Shown: piece after piece, positions 28,858 through 38,176 of the stretch
Position numbering within the stretch: the first letter of the stretch is position 1
Layout: each line of letters starts with the position of its first letter
Assembly (NCBI GenBank): GCA_029007785.1
Contig: JAQXIM010000130.1
Location: 38,416-102,415, forward strand
Reading direction: 5' to 3'
DNA length: 64,000 nucleotides
DNA from: Clostridiales bacterium
Lineage (GTDB): Bacteria; Bacillota; Clostridia; Lachnospirales; Lachnospiraceae
The notes under the pieces: generated by a model
The model's input: the letters and a program-made list of their open reading frames with translations, nothing else
Database searches by the model: none
Told to the model about the DNA's origin: nothing
Program-made: the position numbers and the translations under genes

Positions 28858-28922
28858 AATCTTTTCCTCCAATCTCATTGCACAAAATGATAAAACAATT
28901 CAGTCAATTTATGCAATAAAAT

Positions 28923-28951
28923 ATTTTATCATATTAAGCTTCAGTTATCAA
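28923..28951 (-). promoter_or_regulatory. Sigma-A type promoter for alaS
   Basis: On the minus strand TTGATA (28946-28951) and TAAAAT (28923-28928) are 17 bases apart. The leader to the start codon is about 60 bases, too short for a T-box. Confidence 0.55.
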
Positions 28952-28974
28952 GGATCAATTCTAAATATGGGCAA

Positions 28975-29015
28975 GGGACAAATGGACATAAAAATCGACT
29001 TTTGGCTCATTTGTC
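28975..29015. repeat. Palindromic intergenic repeat, copy C
   Basis: This is the shortest full copy (41 bases), from GGGACAAATGGACATAA to GGCTCATTTGTC with TCGACTTTT between. It lies 7 bases past the rnhA stop codon and just before the alaS promoter. Confidence 0.78.
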
Positions 29016-29022
29016 GAAAAGC

Positions 29023-29502
29023 TCATAATACACAGGCAGGATCCTCCAGCAAATTCGTACCATCTGCAGCAGAAGTAGCCAGCTGATCACATCTCTCGTT
29101 CTCCGGATGACCGGCATGGCCTTTGACCCAATGGTAATGAATATCATGGGGGCTTACGGCCTGAAGGAGCCGTTTCCAGAGATCAATATTTTTTACTTCG
29201 TTTGGTTTTCCGATTCTCCAGTTATTCTTCTGCCAGCTGTCAACCCAATGCTGATTAAAAGCATTGATGAGATAGGAAGAGTCGGAGTAAAGGTCTACCT
29301 GACAGGGACGATTTAAGGCCTCCAGGGCTGCGATGGCTGCCATGAGTTCCATTCGATTGTTCGTTGTCCGCTGATAGCCGGCGGACAGTTCCTTTTCATG
29401 GAGCTGCCCTTTGGGATCGATATACTGTATTACAGCACCGTATCCGCCGGGGCCATTGGGATTTCCTCTTGCAGCACCATCGGTAAATATTTTTACATAC
29501 AT
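29023..29502 (-). CDS. rnhA: Ribonuclease HI
   Basis: The 159-residue protein cleaves RNA in RNA-DNA hybrids. The catalytic acidic residues are seen in IFTDGAARGNP (Asp 8), ELMAAIAALEAL (Glu about 48), LYSDSSYL (Asp about 70) and ENERCDQLA near the end. The ATG at 29502 has AGGAG 7 bases upstream; a longer frame would run into deoD. RNase HII is also encoded (39467-40144). Confidence 0.95.
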   Translation of the reverse strand: MYVKIFTDGAARGNPNGPGGYGAVIQYIDPKGQLHEKELSAGYQRTTNNRMELMAAIAALEALNRPCQVDLYSDSSYLINAFNQHWVDSWQKNNWRIGKPNEVKNIDLWKRLLQAVSPHDIHYHWVKGHAGHPENERCDQLATSAADGTNLLEDPACVL

Positions 29503-29566
29503 AAGATCTCCTGAATCAAATAATAAACGGTTTGGTAATAAAGAGTTTTTTCTGATTACTGCTCTC

Positions 29567-30271
29567 TTATTCCACGCTTTCCAGAGCAATTTCCATCATT
29601 TCCCGGAAAGAAGTCTGACGTTCTTCTGCGGAAAGCGATTCGCCTGTGTAGAGGTGATCCGATATGGTAAAAATTCCCAGAGCTTTCCTATGGCATCGAG
29701 CCGCCGTCATATAAAGGCCGGCAGATTCCATTTCCACACAGGAGACACCCATCTTTTTCCAGGAATCATTCACAGTGGTATCGTCATTATAAAAAACATC
29801 CGAAGAAAGGACATTTCCGACATGAATGGAAATACCGAGTTTTTCGCCGGCTTCCACCGCCCGGCGAAGAAGGGAATAATCGGCAATGGGAGCAAAAGTA
29901 CCAGGCAAATTATATTGAGCTGCAAAGTTGGAGTTCGTACAGGCTCCCATACCAATGACTACGTCACGAATCTTGACATCATCAGAAATGCCGCCGGCGG
30001 AACCAATACGGATAATGCTTTCCACATCATACATATGATAAAGCTCATAGGAATAAATACCAATGGATGGAATTCCCATACCGCTTCCCATGACAGATAC
30101 AGTCTTGCCTTTATAGGTTCCGGTAAAACCGAACATATTTCGAACAGCATTAAAACGGGTAACATTTTCCAGATAGGTATCGGCAATAAACTGGGCCCGC
30201 AAAGGATCTCCGGGCATCAGTACAGTCTTGGCAATTTCGCCGGGATTGGCTGAATTATGAGGGGTAGACAT
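29567..30271 (-). CDS. deoD: Purine nucleoside phosphorylase DeoD-type
   Basis: The 234-residue hexameric-type phosphorylase cleaves purine nucleosides to base and ribose-1-phosphate for salvage. It shows the family start (MSTPHNSANPGEIAKTVLMPGDP), the phosphate-site GSGMGIPS and the substrate-site MESAGLY. AGGAGG precedes the ATG at 30271. It is followed 64 bases later by rnhA. Confidence 0.95.
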   Translation of the reverse strand: MSTPHNSANPGEIAKTVLMPGDPLRAQFIADTYLENVTRFNAVRNMFGFTGTYKGKTVSVMGSGMGIPSIGIYSYELYHMYDVESIIRIGSAGGISDDVKIRDVVIGMGACTNSNFAAQYNLPGTFAPIADYSLLRRAVEAGEKLGISIHVGNVLSSDVFYNDDTTVNDSWKKMGVSCVEMESAGLYMTAARCHRKALGIFTISDHLYTGESLSAEERQTSFREMMEIALESVE

Positions 30272-30395
30272 ATAATGAAATCCTCCTTTTTCCTGTGAAT
30301 TGGCAGAAATGGTTTCTCTCAAGTCAGAAAGCATCCATGTTTTTTTTGGGAAACCAATATAATTCACAGTAACATAAAGAGAGAGGAAAAGCAAT

Positions 30396-30420
30396 AAAAA
30401 AGGCTTTGCATAAAAAAGCC
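30396..30420 (-). terminator. Intrinsic terminator after spoIVA
   Basis: GGCTTT and AAAGCC (30402-30407 and 30415-30420) pair around a 7-base loop, with TTTTTTATT after the stem on the minus strand. A second weak hairpin with TTTCCCC/GGGAAA arms lies between it and the spoIVA stop. Confidence 0.75.
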
Positions 30421-30475
30421 ATTTCCCACTTACAATGAATATTGAAAGGGGAAACGGCGAAAAGAAAGAGATAAA

Positions 30476-31948
30476 CTAAAGTATAATGCAAATCAAATTT
30501 CCGCTGCCGGAGTTTACAATTTTTTGCAGAGCCCCCTGCAGCTTTGTCTGTGTATCCTCTGACAGACATTCCGTCTTGGATTGAATTCCTTCTTCGACGA
30601 TCTGCCCGATGGATTTACCAAAGATACTGGTCTCCCAGAAGCCGTCCTCGTTTCCTTCCTTACTGCTGGTGATATACTTGAGAAGGTCGTTGGCCTGTTC
30701 TTCACTGCCGACAATGGGAGAAATTTCGGTTCGGATCACGGCTTCAATCATGTGGATGGAAGGGGCATCGGCTGTCATTCGTACTCCGTAACGGCTGCCC
30801 TTCTTTACCATCTCCGGATCCTGAATTCGAATCTGACGACGATCGGGAATCACAACACCATATCCTTTTTGACGTACCTGGGAAATGGCATCCCGAACTT
30901 TATTATATTCATCTTGTTTTTCAGCGAGAGAACGAAGTGTTCTCAATAATTCAGCATAACAGGATATCGGCAGCTGACTGTATTCTGTCAGCGTTTGAAA
31001 GAAGCTTTCATCGGTTAGTTTTATCTGGTAATCTACGCTGCCGGTGGAAAGGTCGAGACGAGTGCGCTGAATTTCATCCAGGGCAGGCATTTCGAGAATC
31101 TCAGACTCCGGCACATCCCTCATACAGGCAATGGACGGCAAATGTTCTCTCAACTGGTCCAGAATACTCTTTTTCAAGGGATGCTCCGGGGCCAGGATAT
31201 CAACCCAGCGAGGAAGGTGAAAATGCAGGGAAAGAACAGGGAATTCCAGAAGAATCTGTTCCAGAATGGAAAGAATTTCGTCACGATCCATGGTCTCACA
31301 GTTAACAGGAAGAACAGTAACATGATATTTCTTACTTAATTCTTCTGTTAAAAAACGAGTCTCTTCTGCCTGGGGATGACGCGAGTTCATAAGAAGCAAA
31401 AAAGGCTTGCCGATTTTTTTACACTCGGCGACAGCCTGTTCTTCCGCTGGCCGATAAGCTTCCCGGTTCAATTCCCCAAAAGAGCCGTCTGTTGTAACAA
31501 GAATTCCCAGAGTCGAGTGGTCATGAATGACTTTTCTTGTTCCAATTTCTGCTGCTTTGGAAAATGGTATTTCTTCCTCAAACCAGGGAGTATGCACCAT
31601 TCTTTCCTTTCCCTCTTCCATCTGACCGGCTGCACCAGGTACCAAATATCCTACACAGTCTACCAAACGTACTTTGACTGTAACATCGGGGGCTAAGGAA
31701 ATAACGGCAGCTTCTCTGGGAACAAATTTTGGTTCTGTTGTCATGATAGTACGGCCATTCGAACTCTGAGGCATTTCATCTGTGGCAATTCTTCGGGAAT
31801 TCTCATCACCGAGAGACGGAAGAACCAGCTGCTCCATAAATCTTTTGATAAATGTAGATTTTCCTGTTCGAACCGGCCCTGCCACACCAATATAGATTTC
31901 TCCGCCGGTTCGGGCCTGAATGTCCTGATAAACCTTATAATTCTTCAT
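30476..31948 (-). CDS. spoIVA: Stage IV sporulation protein A, coat-basement ATPase
   Basis: The 490-residue protein forms the ATP-driven polymer under the spore coat. Walker A is GPVRTGKST (about residue 24), followed by switch-like DCVGYLVPGAAG and the conserved TTEPKFVP. The C-terminal end is the SpoIVA-type IVNSGSGNLICIIL. GAGGAG supports the start at 31948. It stands alone with a downstream terminator. This gene marks the organism as an endospore former. Confidence 0.96.
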   Translation of the reverse strand: MKNYKVYQDIQARTGGEIYIGVAGPVRTGKSTFIKRFMEQLVLPSLGDENSRRIATDEMPQSSNGRTIMTTEPKFVPREAAVISLAPDVTVKVRLVDCVGYLVPGAAGQMEEGKERMVHTPWFEEEIPFSKAAEIGTRKVIHDHSTLGILVTTDGSFGELNREAYRPAEEQAVAECKKIGKPFLLLMNSRHPQAEETRFLTEELSKKYHVTVLPVNCETMDRDEILSILEQILLEFPVLSLHFHLPRWVDILAPEHPLKKSILDQLREHLPSIACMRDVPESEILEMPALDEIQRTRLDLSTGSVDYQIKLTDESFFQTLTEYSQLPISCYAELLRTLRSLAEKQDEYNKVRDAISQVRQKGYGVVIPDRRQIRIQDPEMVKKGSRYGVRMTADAPSIHMIEAVIRTEISPIVGSEEQANDLLKYITSSKEGNEDGFWETSIFGKSIGQIVEEGIQSKTECLSEDTQTKLQGALQKIVNSGSGNLICIIL

Positions 31949-32079
31949 ACGGCATCTCCTCATTTCAAATTGGGTGGTTCAGAGGAAGGCCGGTTTTACG
32001 CATAATCCACCGAACCAATGGTACAATATATGAAGAAGCAGGTTCCGATAGTACTGAAAGAAAATCATTTTTTTAAGCA

Positions 32080-32119
32080 GAAAACTCCCCGGTCCGGATG
32101 TTTGGACAAGGGAGTTTTC
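32080..32119 (-). terminator. Intrinsic terminator after gpsA
   Basis: The arms GAAAACTCCC (32080-32089) and GGGAGTTTTC (32110-32119) are exact complements, with extra pairing inside (GGTCC/GGAC). It begins 15 bases past the gpsA stop and isolates spoIVA. Confidence 0.8.
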
Positions 32120-32134
32120 TGTAATGCTGATTCT

Positions 32135-33145
32135 CTATTTTTCCCAGGGAAGAGCGGTATTCTCCGTGGTTTTATCACGAAGCATCAGATTTCCAACCGC
32201 TTCGGAAGCACTTTTATTTTCAAAAAGCACTTTGTTCATTTCTTCCACAATAGGCATATTCACATGATAACGATCGGCAAGTGCCTTGGCTGCTTTGGCA
32301 GAATAAACACCTTCCACAACCATCTTGACTTCTTTCATGGCTTCCTCCATGGTATATCCTTTACCGAGAAGAATGCCGGCACGGCGATTACGGCTGTGCA
32401 TACTTGCGCATGTCACAATCAGATCTCCGATTCCGGAAAGTCCGTACAAGGTCTCTGCCTTGGCACCCATGGCTAAACCAAGTCTGGAAATCTCTGCCAT
32501 TCCACGAGTGATCAGCGCCGCTTTCGTATTGTCTCCGTAACCGAGGCCGTCGGCAGTTCCGGCAGCCAGTGCAATTACGTTCTTTAATGCACCGCCCAAT
32601 TCAATTCCGAGAACATCGGGACTGGTATATACACGAAATACAGGGCTCATAAAAATATTCTGGAGCCATTCGGCAGTGGCTTTTATTTCGGCACCGATAA
32701 CAACAGAAGTATGAATACCGCGGCTAACCTCTTCCGCATGACTGGGCCCGGAAAGAACGGCAACCTCAGCCTGGGGGATTTCTTCACTGATCTGCTGAGT
32801 AAGAACAGCCAGAGTCTCCTCTTCGATTCCTTTCGCTACATTTACAATAATCTGTCCTTCAGGGATGTAGGGGCTTACTAATTTGGATGTGCGGCGGGTA
32901 AAAACAGATGCTACTGCCATAACAATCAGATCGGCACCCTTTACTGCTTCTTCCAGATCTGCCATGATTTTGATGTTTTCTGAAATTGGTACACCGGGCA
33001 GATTGTTATGCTCGTGATTTTTCTGCAGCATCTCAACTTCAGCCGGTACGGCAGACCATACGGTTACAGAATGACCATTATTGTTAAGCAAAATGGCAAT
33101 TCCCATTCCCCATGTACCAGCTCCTAAAATCGTAACATTTACCAT
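32135..33145 (-). CDS. gpsA: NAD(P)-dependent glycerol-3-phosphate dehydrogenase
   Basis: The 336-residue enzyme reduces dihydroxyacetone phosphate to sn-glycerol-3-phosphate for phospholipids. It has the Rossmann motif GAGTWGMGIA (residues 8-17), SGPSHAEEV and the C-terminal KNVIALAAGTADGLG with the catalytic lysine. GAGGAG lies upstream of the ATG. It follows plsY, which uses its product, giving a der-plsY-gpsA run. Confidence 0.96.
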   Translation of the reverse strand: MVNVTILGAGTWGMGIAILLNNNGHSVTVWSAVPAEVEMLQKNHEHNNLPGVPISENIKIMADLEEAVKGADLIVMAVASVFTRRTSKLVSPYIPEGQIIVNVAKGIEEETLAVLTQQISEEIPQAEVAVLSGPSHAEEVSRGIHTSVVIGAEIKATAEWLQNIFMSPVFRVYTSPDVLGIELGGALKNVIALAAGTADGLGYGDNTKAALITRGMAEISRLGLAMGAKAETLYGLSGIGDLIVTCASMHSRNRRAGILLGKGYTMEEAMKEVKMVVEGVYSAKAAKALADRYHVNMPIVEEMNKVLFENKSASEAVGNLMLRDKTTENTALPWEK

Positions 33146-33167
33146 CCTTTATCTCCTCACCAATGTA

Positions 33168-33800
33168 TTAAAAAAGTTTATTCTCTTCCCCATGAGCCAG
33201 TCTTTTCAGGTTAGAACGATGGCGAAAAATTGCCAGTAATGCCCAGAGCAGAATCATAATACATGATTCTGTAAAATAGGACGGATCCAGGGAAAGAAGC
33301 CCAAAGTGTCCGAATAATATCCAGCCAATGAAAAATGCAATGACGACAAAGATGGAACCCAGGGAGACATAGTGAGACAACAATACAGTTGCCACAAAAA
33401 TCACCAATTCCACCATAGCCAGGCGCCAATCAAGTACCAGCAGCATAGCTGCCGTACAGGCAATTCCTTTGCCGCCTTTAAAATGAAGATAGAAGGGGAA
33501 ATTATGTCCTAATACTACACCGAATCCGGTATACAGCAGAAGAAGCTGTCCGATTTCATTATAAAAATGGCCCTGATTCAGCAGCTGCGTGGTCAGATAA
33601 CAAGCCAGGAATAATTTCAATACGTCACCAATAAATACGACGAATCCGGCTTTTTTTCCAAGAACCCGGAGCGCATTGGTGGTGCCGCTGTTGCCGCTTC
33701 CTTTTGTTCGGATATCAATCCCATTCATTTTACCATATATATATCCACTTTGGAATAGTCCGAATATATATCCTATGATGAGACAATAAACACGTACCAT
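33168..33800 (-). CDS. plsY: Glycerol-3-phosphate acyltransferase PlsY
   Basis: The 210-residue membrane protein transfers acyl groups from acyl-phosphate to glycerol-3-phosphate. The conserved motifs are SGNSGTTNALRVLG (about residue 36), GHNFPFYLHFKGGKG (about 98) and a C-terminal HRSNLKRL. Five membrane spans are predicted. It begins 7 bases past the der stop. Confidence 0.95.
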   Translation of the reverse strand: MVRVYCLIIGYIFGLFQSGYIYGKMNGIDIRTKGSGNSGTTNALRVLGKKAGFVVFIGDVLKLFLACYLTTQLLNQGHFYNEIGQLLLLYTGFGVVLGHNFPFYLHFKGGKGIACTAAMLLVLDWRLAMVELVIFVATVLLSHYVSLGSIFVVIAFFIGWILFGHFGLLSLDPSYFTESCIMILLWALLAIFRHRSNLKRLAHGEENKLF

Positions 33801-33807
33801 TTCGTTA

Positions 33808-35133
33808 TCAATCCTTTTCTTTTCTTTCGCGAATCAGGAAGCGCAGTGCCGTACCGCGGAAACCGAAAGCTTCCCGAATTTTATTCTCCAGATAGCGAAC
33901 GTAGGAGAAATGCATCAGTTCCTTATCATTAACAAAAATAACGAATGTGGGAGGTTTTACAGAAACCTGAGTAATGTAATAAAGCTTCAGACGTTTGCCT
34001 TTATCCGACGGCGGCTGCTGCATGGCAACTGCTTCTGTCATGATTTCATTTAAAACACCTGTTGCAATACGGAGGTTCTGATTTTCCATGATAACATCCA
34101 GATACTCAAAAACCTTACCCAGGCGCTGACCGGTCTCTGCTGAGATAAACAGGGTCTCTGCATAGGGCATAAAGGAAAGAACCTGTCGAATCTTATTCTT
34201 AAACTCATTCATTGTCTTGTCGTTCTTTTCAATCAGATCCCATTTGTTGACAACGATGAGAATACCCTTACCACGATCATGGGCAATACCGGCAATCTTG
34301 GCATCCTGTTCCGTTACGCCTTCGGACGCATCAATCACCAGCATAACCACATCGGCACGTTCCACGGCGGAAACGGCACGAATAATGCTGAATCGCTCAA
34401 TTTCTTCTTTGATTTTGCTCTTGCGGCGGATACCAGCCGTATCAATAAGAACGTATTCTTTCTTATTATACTTTACCACAGAGTCAATGGCATCTCGAGT
34501 GGTTCCTGCAATGTTGGATACAATGGCACGATTTTCTCCCGTCAACCGATTGACAATGGAGGATTTACCAACATTGGGTTTTCCGACAATGGCAATCTTG
34601 GGGCGATCATCTTCCGTGTCATCCACATTCAGTGTTTTGAAATGCTTCGTTACCTCATCGAGCATATCACCAATACCAAGACGAGAAGCAGCTGATACCG
34701 GGATAGGATCACCGATTCCCAGATTATAGAATTCGTATACATCCGGCATGTACTTCTGGAAACTATCTACTTTGTTGACAACAAGAACAACGGGCTTGCC
34801 GGATCTGCGAAGCATATCCGCTACTTTCGCATCGGAATCAACCAGGCCCTGATGAACATCCGTGATAAAAATGATGACATCTGCCGTTTGGATGGCAATC
34901 TCTGCCTGTTCTCTCATCTGGCTGAGAATAATGTCTTTGCTGTCCGGTTCGATTCCGCCGGTATCTACCAAGGTATAATTCATGTCCAGCCAGTTACAAT
35001 CCGCATAAATTCGATCTCTGGTCACTCCCGGGGTATCCTGAACGATGGAAATTCTTTCTCCGGCCAATACATTAAATAAGGTGGATTTCCCCACATTTGG
35101 ACGCCCTACGATGGCTACAATAGGTTTGCTCAT
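33808..35133 (-). CDS. der: Ribosome biogenesis GTPase Der (EngA)
   Basis: The 441-residue protein has two tandem GTPase domains, with P-loops GRPNVGKST (residue 9) and GKPNVGKSS (about 184), and matching NKVD and NKWD motifs, then a KH-like C-terminal domain. Der acts in 50S subunit maturation. AAGGAG precedes the ATG. It lies 3 bases after the DUF512 gene. Confidence 0.96.
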   Translation of the reverse strand: MSKPIVAIVGRPNVGKSTLFNVLAGERISIVQDTPGVTRDRIYADCNWLDMNYTLVDTGGIEPDSKDIILSQMREQAEIAIQTADVIIFITDVHQGLVDSDAKVADMLRRSGKPVVLVVNKVDSFQKYMPDVYEFYNLGIGDPIPVSAASRLGIGDMLDEVTKHFKTLNVDDTEDDRPKIAIVGKPNVGKSSIVNRLTGENRAIVSNIAGTTRDAIDSVVKYNKKEYVLIDTAGIRRKSKIKEEIERFSIIRAVSAVERADVVMLVIDASEGVTEQDAKIAGIAHDRGKGILIVVNKWDLIEKNDKTMNEFKNKIRQVLSFMPYAETLFISAETGQRLGKVFEYLDVIMENQNLRIATGVLNEIMTEAVAMQQPPSDKGKRLKLYYITQVSVKPPTFVIFVNDKELMHFSYVRYLENKIREAFGFRGTALRFLIRERKEKD

Positions 35134-35136
35134 AAT

Positions 35137-36498
35137 TTACTCCTTCTTTTCGTATGCGGTATAGGCAGCAGTCTTTCCAGTTCTGCCTTCACCGGTCCAG
35201 GCGGCTAAGAGCTCAGCACCGTCCGATTTTACAATATTTATCGGAACTTGTAAAGTCGATTCCAACCAAGAAATGGTACGATCATCCAGAAATACTTCTT
35301 CCCCGCTTCTCAGCATATTTTCGGGCAGCAAAAGATATTCACCAAGATCTTTTTCCCGAAGCTGTGCTTCCAGGTCCTGTCCGGTAATCAGGCCTGACAC
35401 TGTTATATTCTCCCCAAAGAAATGGTTTTTAATGGGATAAATATCAATCATAATACCAGGGTATTTTTTTTGAAGATTTTCTTTCAGCTGCTCCAGGAAA
35501 GGAGCCATAAGAAGTCCTGTTGCCAGGGATATATGACGTACTCTTCTATCTCCGGTCTGACTGTCTAAGGCTTCCATGAACTCATCATTCAACAGTCGAA
35601 TCATCCCAACTCCGTTTTCTAACTGAATGTATCCGTCATAACGGTCTGCTTCCGGCATCGGCCGATTGGCCAGAATATAGAATTCATCGCTGGCATGAAT
35701 AAAATGAATCCCCCATTTCTCATAAAACTTTTTTTGCCATTTTTCGACACAATCAATGGTCTTCTCGGCAATTTCTTTTGTAATTGGAGTCAGTGGATAC
35801 AGATTATCGCGATAACGTGTCAGTCCCACGGGAACAACAGAGACACTCTGCATCGTTGGTACATATTGTTCCAGTTTTGAAATGGTGTCTTCCAGTTCTT
35901 TTCCGTCATTAATGCCGGCACAGAGAACAATCTGACCATTCATAGAGGTTCCGGCTTCATAAAGGCGGTCCAGCTTCTTTAAAGCTTCTCCGGCAAAACG
36001 ATTGTTCAGCATCCGGCAGCGAAGTTCCGGATTCATGGTATGAATGGAAATATTGATGGGATCCAAATGGTAACGGATAATACGGTCAATATCATCGTCA
36101 CTCATATTGGTGAGGGTCACATAATTTCCCTGAAGAAATGAGAGCCTGGAATCATCATCCTTAAAATAAAGGGTATCACGCATTCCCGGAGGCATCTGAT
36201 CAATGAAACAGAAAATACATTTATTTCGACAGGAACGATATTCATCCATCAATCCGTTTTCAAAAACAATGCCGAGATCCTCATCCTCGTCTTTTTCCAA
36301 TTCAAAAAGGATCTCTTCCCCTTCTTTTGTACAAACGAGAAGTTCCAGGTACTCATCCTGGCATAAATAGTCATAATCAAAAATATCTTCAATTGGCTGG
36401 TCATTAATAGCAAGAACGTAATCGCCCGGTTTCAGCTCCAATTCTTCCGCGATGGAACCCGGTTCAATCTGAAAAATACAATGTTTGTACTGTTTCAT
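35137..36498 (-). CDS. DUF512 radical SAM/PDZ-domain protein
   Basis: The 453-residue protein has an N-terminal PDZ-like domain (IEPGSIAEELELKPGDY, about residue 12) and then a radical SAM cluster motif CRNKCIFCF (CxxxCxxC, about 77), with the DUF512 C-terminal domain. The family is common upstream of der in Clostridia; its substrate is unknown. GGGGAG precedes the ATG at 36498. It is transcribed from the promoter at 36628-36656. Confidence 0.88.
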   Translation of the reverse strand: MKQYKHCIFQIEPGSIAEELELKPGDYVLAINDQPIEDIFDYDYLCQDEYLELLVCTKEGEEILFELEKDEDEDLGIVFENGLMDEYRSCRNKCIFCFIDQMPPGMRDTLYFKDDDSRLSFLQGNYVTLTNMSDDDIDRIIRYHLDPINISIHTMNPELRCRMLNNRFAGEALKKLDRLYEAGTSMNGQIVLCAGINDGKELEDTISKLEQYVPTMQSVSVVPVGLTRYRDNLYPLTPITKEIAEKTIDCVEKWQKKFYEKWGIHFIHASDEFYILANRPMPEADRYDGYIQLENGVGMIRLLNDEFMEALDSQTGDRRVRHISLATGLLMAPFLEQLKENLQKKYPGIMIDIYPIKNHFFGENITVSGLITGQDLEAQLREKDLGEYLLLPENMLRSGEEVFLDDRTISWLESTLQVPINIVKSDGAELLAAWTGEGRTGKTAAYTAYEKKE

Positions 36499-36566
36499 AA
36501 ACTCCCCTGTTGTTTTTATCAGGCTGTTGTTTTTCAAACCTGATTTCTTTTTTATATGTTGTTTTC

Positions 36567-36600
36567 AGGATTTCGGGAGCGTGAAACGCGGAGAAATCCT
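36567..36600 (-). promoter_or_regulatory. Hairpin in the DUF512 gene leader
   Basis: AGGATTTC (36567-36574) pairs with GAAATCCT (36593-36600), with GCG/CGC inside, giving a compact stem-loop. No U-run follows on the minus strand, so it is unlikely to be a terminator. It lies in the leader between the promoter and start codon. Confidence 0.4.
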
Positions 36601-36627
36601 TTTGTATCATAGAATAAATCAGTATAA

Positions 36628-36656
36628 AGTGTAGCATACTCTGGAGTAATTTGCAA
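36628..36656 (-). promoter_or_regulatory. Sigma-A type promoter for the DUF512-der-plsY-gpsA run
   Basis: On the minus strand TTGCAA (36651-36656) and TACACT (36628-36633) are 17 bases apart, with TGC just before the -10. It is back to back with the prs promoter in the 379-base divergent gap, which otherwise holds only a leader hairpin. Confidence 0.5.
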
Positions 36657-36732
36657 ATCCATTAAAATTTAAGGAAATACAGATTTCTTCCATGAAAAGT
36701 TACGAGAAAATCAAAGAATTTCGTCGAAGCTC

Positions 36733-36761
36733 TTGCGTTTCCAAAAGGAAAATGCTATAAA
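36733..36761 (+). promoter_or_regulatory. Sigma-A type promoter for prs
   Basis: TTGCGT (36733-36738) and TATAAA (36756-36761) are 17 bases apart. The leader to the prs start is about 110 bases with no clear structure. Confidence 0.6.
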
Positions 36762-36877
36762 AAGGTAGTGTAGCTCGTTTATCGTACAGACAGTGGTATG
36801 AATTATTTCGCTTTTGTCAGGAAAATACATCTGTTTGTATGATCGTCGGGAATTTTATCGCAAATGGAGATCAATCA

Positions 36878-38062
36878 ATGTCTAAAGATTATACCTTTAA
36901 AAACACAATTCCTCTTGCACCACTGAAGATCATCGCCATGGATAACTGTGCCGCATTCGGTAAAAAGGTGGATGATTATATCGTTGGATTTCGTAAGAAT
37001 GATCAGGAAATTCTGAAACAGAGAGAATCCAATATTGAATTCCGTGGTTATGACAGAGATTCTTATCTGGTAAGCAGTTCCTGTCCCCGGTTTGGATCCG
37101 GCGAAGGAAAAGGAATGATCAATGAATCGGTTCGCGGATCTGACCTTTTTATCATTTCCGATGTTACGAATTATAGTATGACTTTTCCCATGTATGGAAA
37201 AGAGCATATGATGTCTCCGGATGATCACTATCAGGATCTGAAACGTATTATCTCAACTGCAATGACATCTGCAAGACGTGTTAATGTAATTATGCCCTTC
37301 CTGTATGAAAGCAGACAGCATAAAAGAACTCAGCGTGAATCTCTTGACTGCGCTATGGCTCTGGAAGAGCTGGTAAGTATGGGTGTAACCAATATTATTA
37401 CCTTCGATGCTCATGATCCTCGTATCCAAAATGCGATTCCGCTTCATGATTTCGACAGTTTCCCTGCCGTATATCAGTTCATGAAAGCTCTGCTGACAAA
37501 GGATAAAAACATTCCCATTGATAAAGACTCTCTGATGATTATCAGCCCGGATGAAGGTGCCATGGGTCGTGCCGTATATCTGGCCAATAACCTGGGTGTT
37601 GATATGGGTATGTTCTATAAGAGAAGAGATTATTCCAGAATTGTTAATGGAAAGAACCCCATTGTCGCTCACGAATTCCTTGGTGCTGACGTAGCAGGAA
37701 AGACCGTGATTATCGTTGATGATATGATTGCTTCCGGTGACAGCATGCTGGATACCGCAAGAGAATTAAAAGAACGAAAAGCAAAGAATATTATTGTTTG
37801 CTGTACCTTTGGTCTCTTTACTTCCGGTTTTGAAAACTTTGACCGCTATTATGAGGCAGGTTATTTCGATTACGTTATCACAACGAATCTGAATTATCGG
37901 AAACCTGAGCTTCTTGAGAAACCCTGGTATCTGGAAGCGGATATGACCAAATACGTAGCTACGATTATCAATACCTTGAATCATGACGTATCCCTCTCCG
38001 GCGCTATGTCTCATACGGAGAAGCTGCAGAGACTAATCAATAATTACAAAAAGATGGATTGA
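36878..38062 (+). CDS. prs: Ribose-phosphate pyrophosphokinase (PRPP synthetase)
   Basis: The only plus-strand gene. It makes PRPP from ribose-5-phosphate and ATP. The PRPP-binding loop VIIVDDMIASGDS (about residue 270) and the catalytic-region YESRQHKRTQRES and DAHDPRIQ are present. At 394 residues it is longer than the ~315 of the Bacillus enzyme and matches the long clostridial form. The ATG at 36878 has GGAGA 7 bases upstream and is preferred to one at 36839. PRPP feeds the pyrE and pur genes found further along. Confidence 0.94.
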   Translation: MSKDYTFKNTIPLAPLKIIAMDNCAAFGKKVDDYIVGFRKNDQEILKQRESNIEFRGYDRDSYLVSSSCPRFGSGEGKGMINESVRGSDLFIISDVTNYSMTFPMYGKEHMMSPDDHYQDLKRIISTAMTSARRVNVIMPFLYESRQHKRTQRESLDCAMALEELVSMGVTNIITFDAHDPRIQNAIPLHDFDSFPAVYQFMKALLTKDKNIPIDKDSLMIISPDEGAMGRAVYLANNLGVDMGMFYKRRDYSRIVNGKNPIVAHEFLGADVAGKTVIIVDDMIASGDSMLDTARELKERKAKNIIVCCTFGLFTSGFENFDRYYEAGYFDYVITTNLNYRKPELLEKPWYLEADMTKYVATIINTLNHDVSLSGAMSHTEKLQRLINNYKKMD

Positions 38063-38124
38063 TTCCATGAAGAAGCTTCAGAAGAATTGATTTCTGCCGA
38101 TTCAAGCTGCAGAAAATAAATTCG

Positions 38125-38167
38125 GTCAAAATAAAAAGTGCACAGACTGTGCACTTTTTATTTTGAC
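38125..38167. terminator. Bidirectional terminator between prs and pgeF
   Basis: The 19-base arms 38125-38143 and 38149-38167 are perfect complements with a 5-base loop; the stem is GC-rich near the loop (AAGTGCAC) and A/T-rich at its base, giving a T-rich tail in both directions. It serves the convergent genes prs (+) and pgeF (-). Confidence 0.9.
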
Positions 38168-38176
38168 TTCTATTAT

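Noticed and set aside
27049..28890. A 613-residue open frame on the plus strand
   Set aside because: It lies opposite alaS, whose protein is unmistakable. Low stop density on the other strand explains it.
28858..29022. A T-box before alaS
   Set aside because: The leader after the predicted promoter is only about 60 bases, with no specifier loop or terminator/antiterminator pair.
773..31963. Tandem repeat or CRISPR-like spacing among the GACAAATG repeats
   Set aside because: The copies are thousands of bases apart and lie singly between genes, with no spacer array.
38125..38167. A perfect 19-base inverted repeat as a mobile-element end
   Set aside because: It lies between two converging genes with T-rich tails in both directions, the usual form of a bidirectional terminator.
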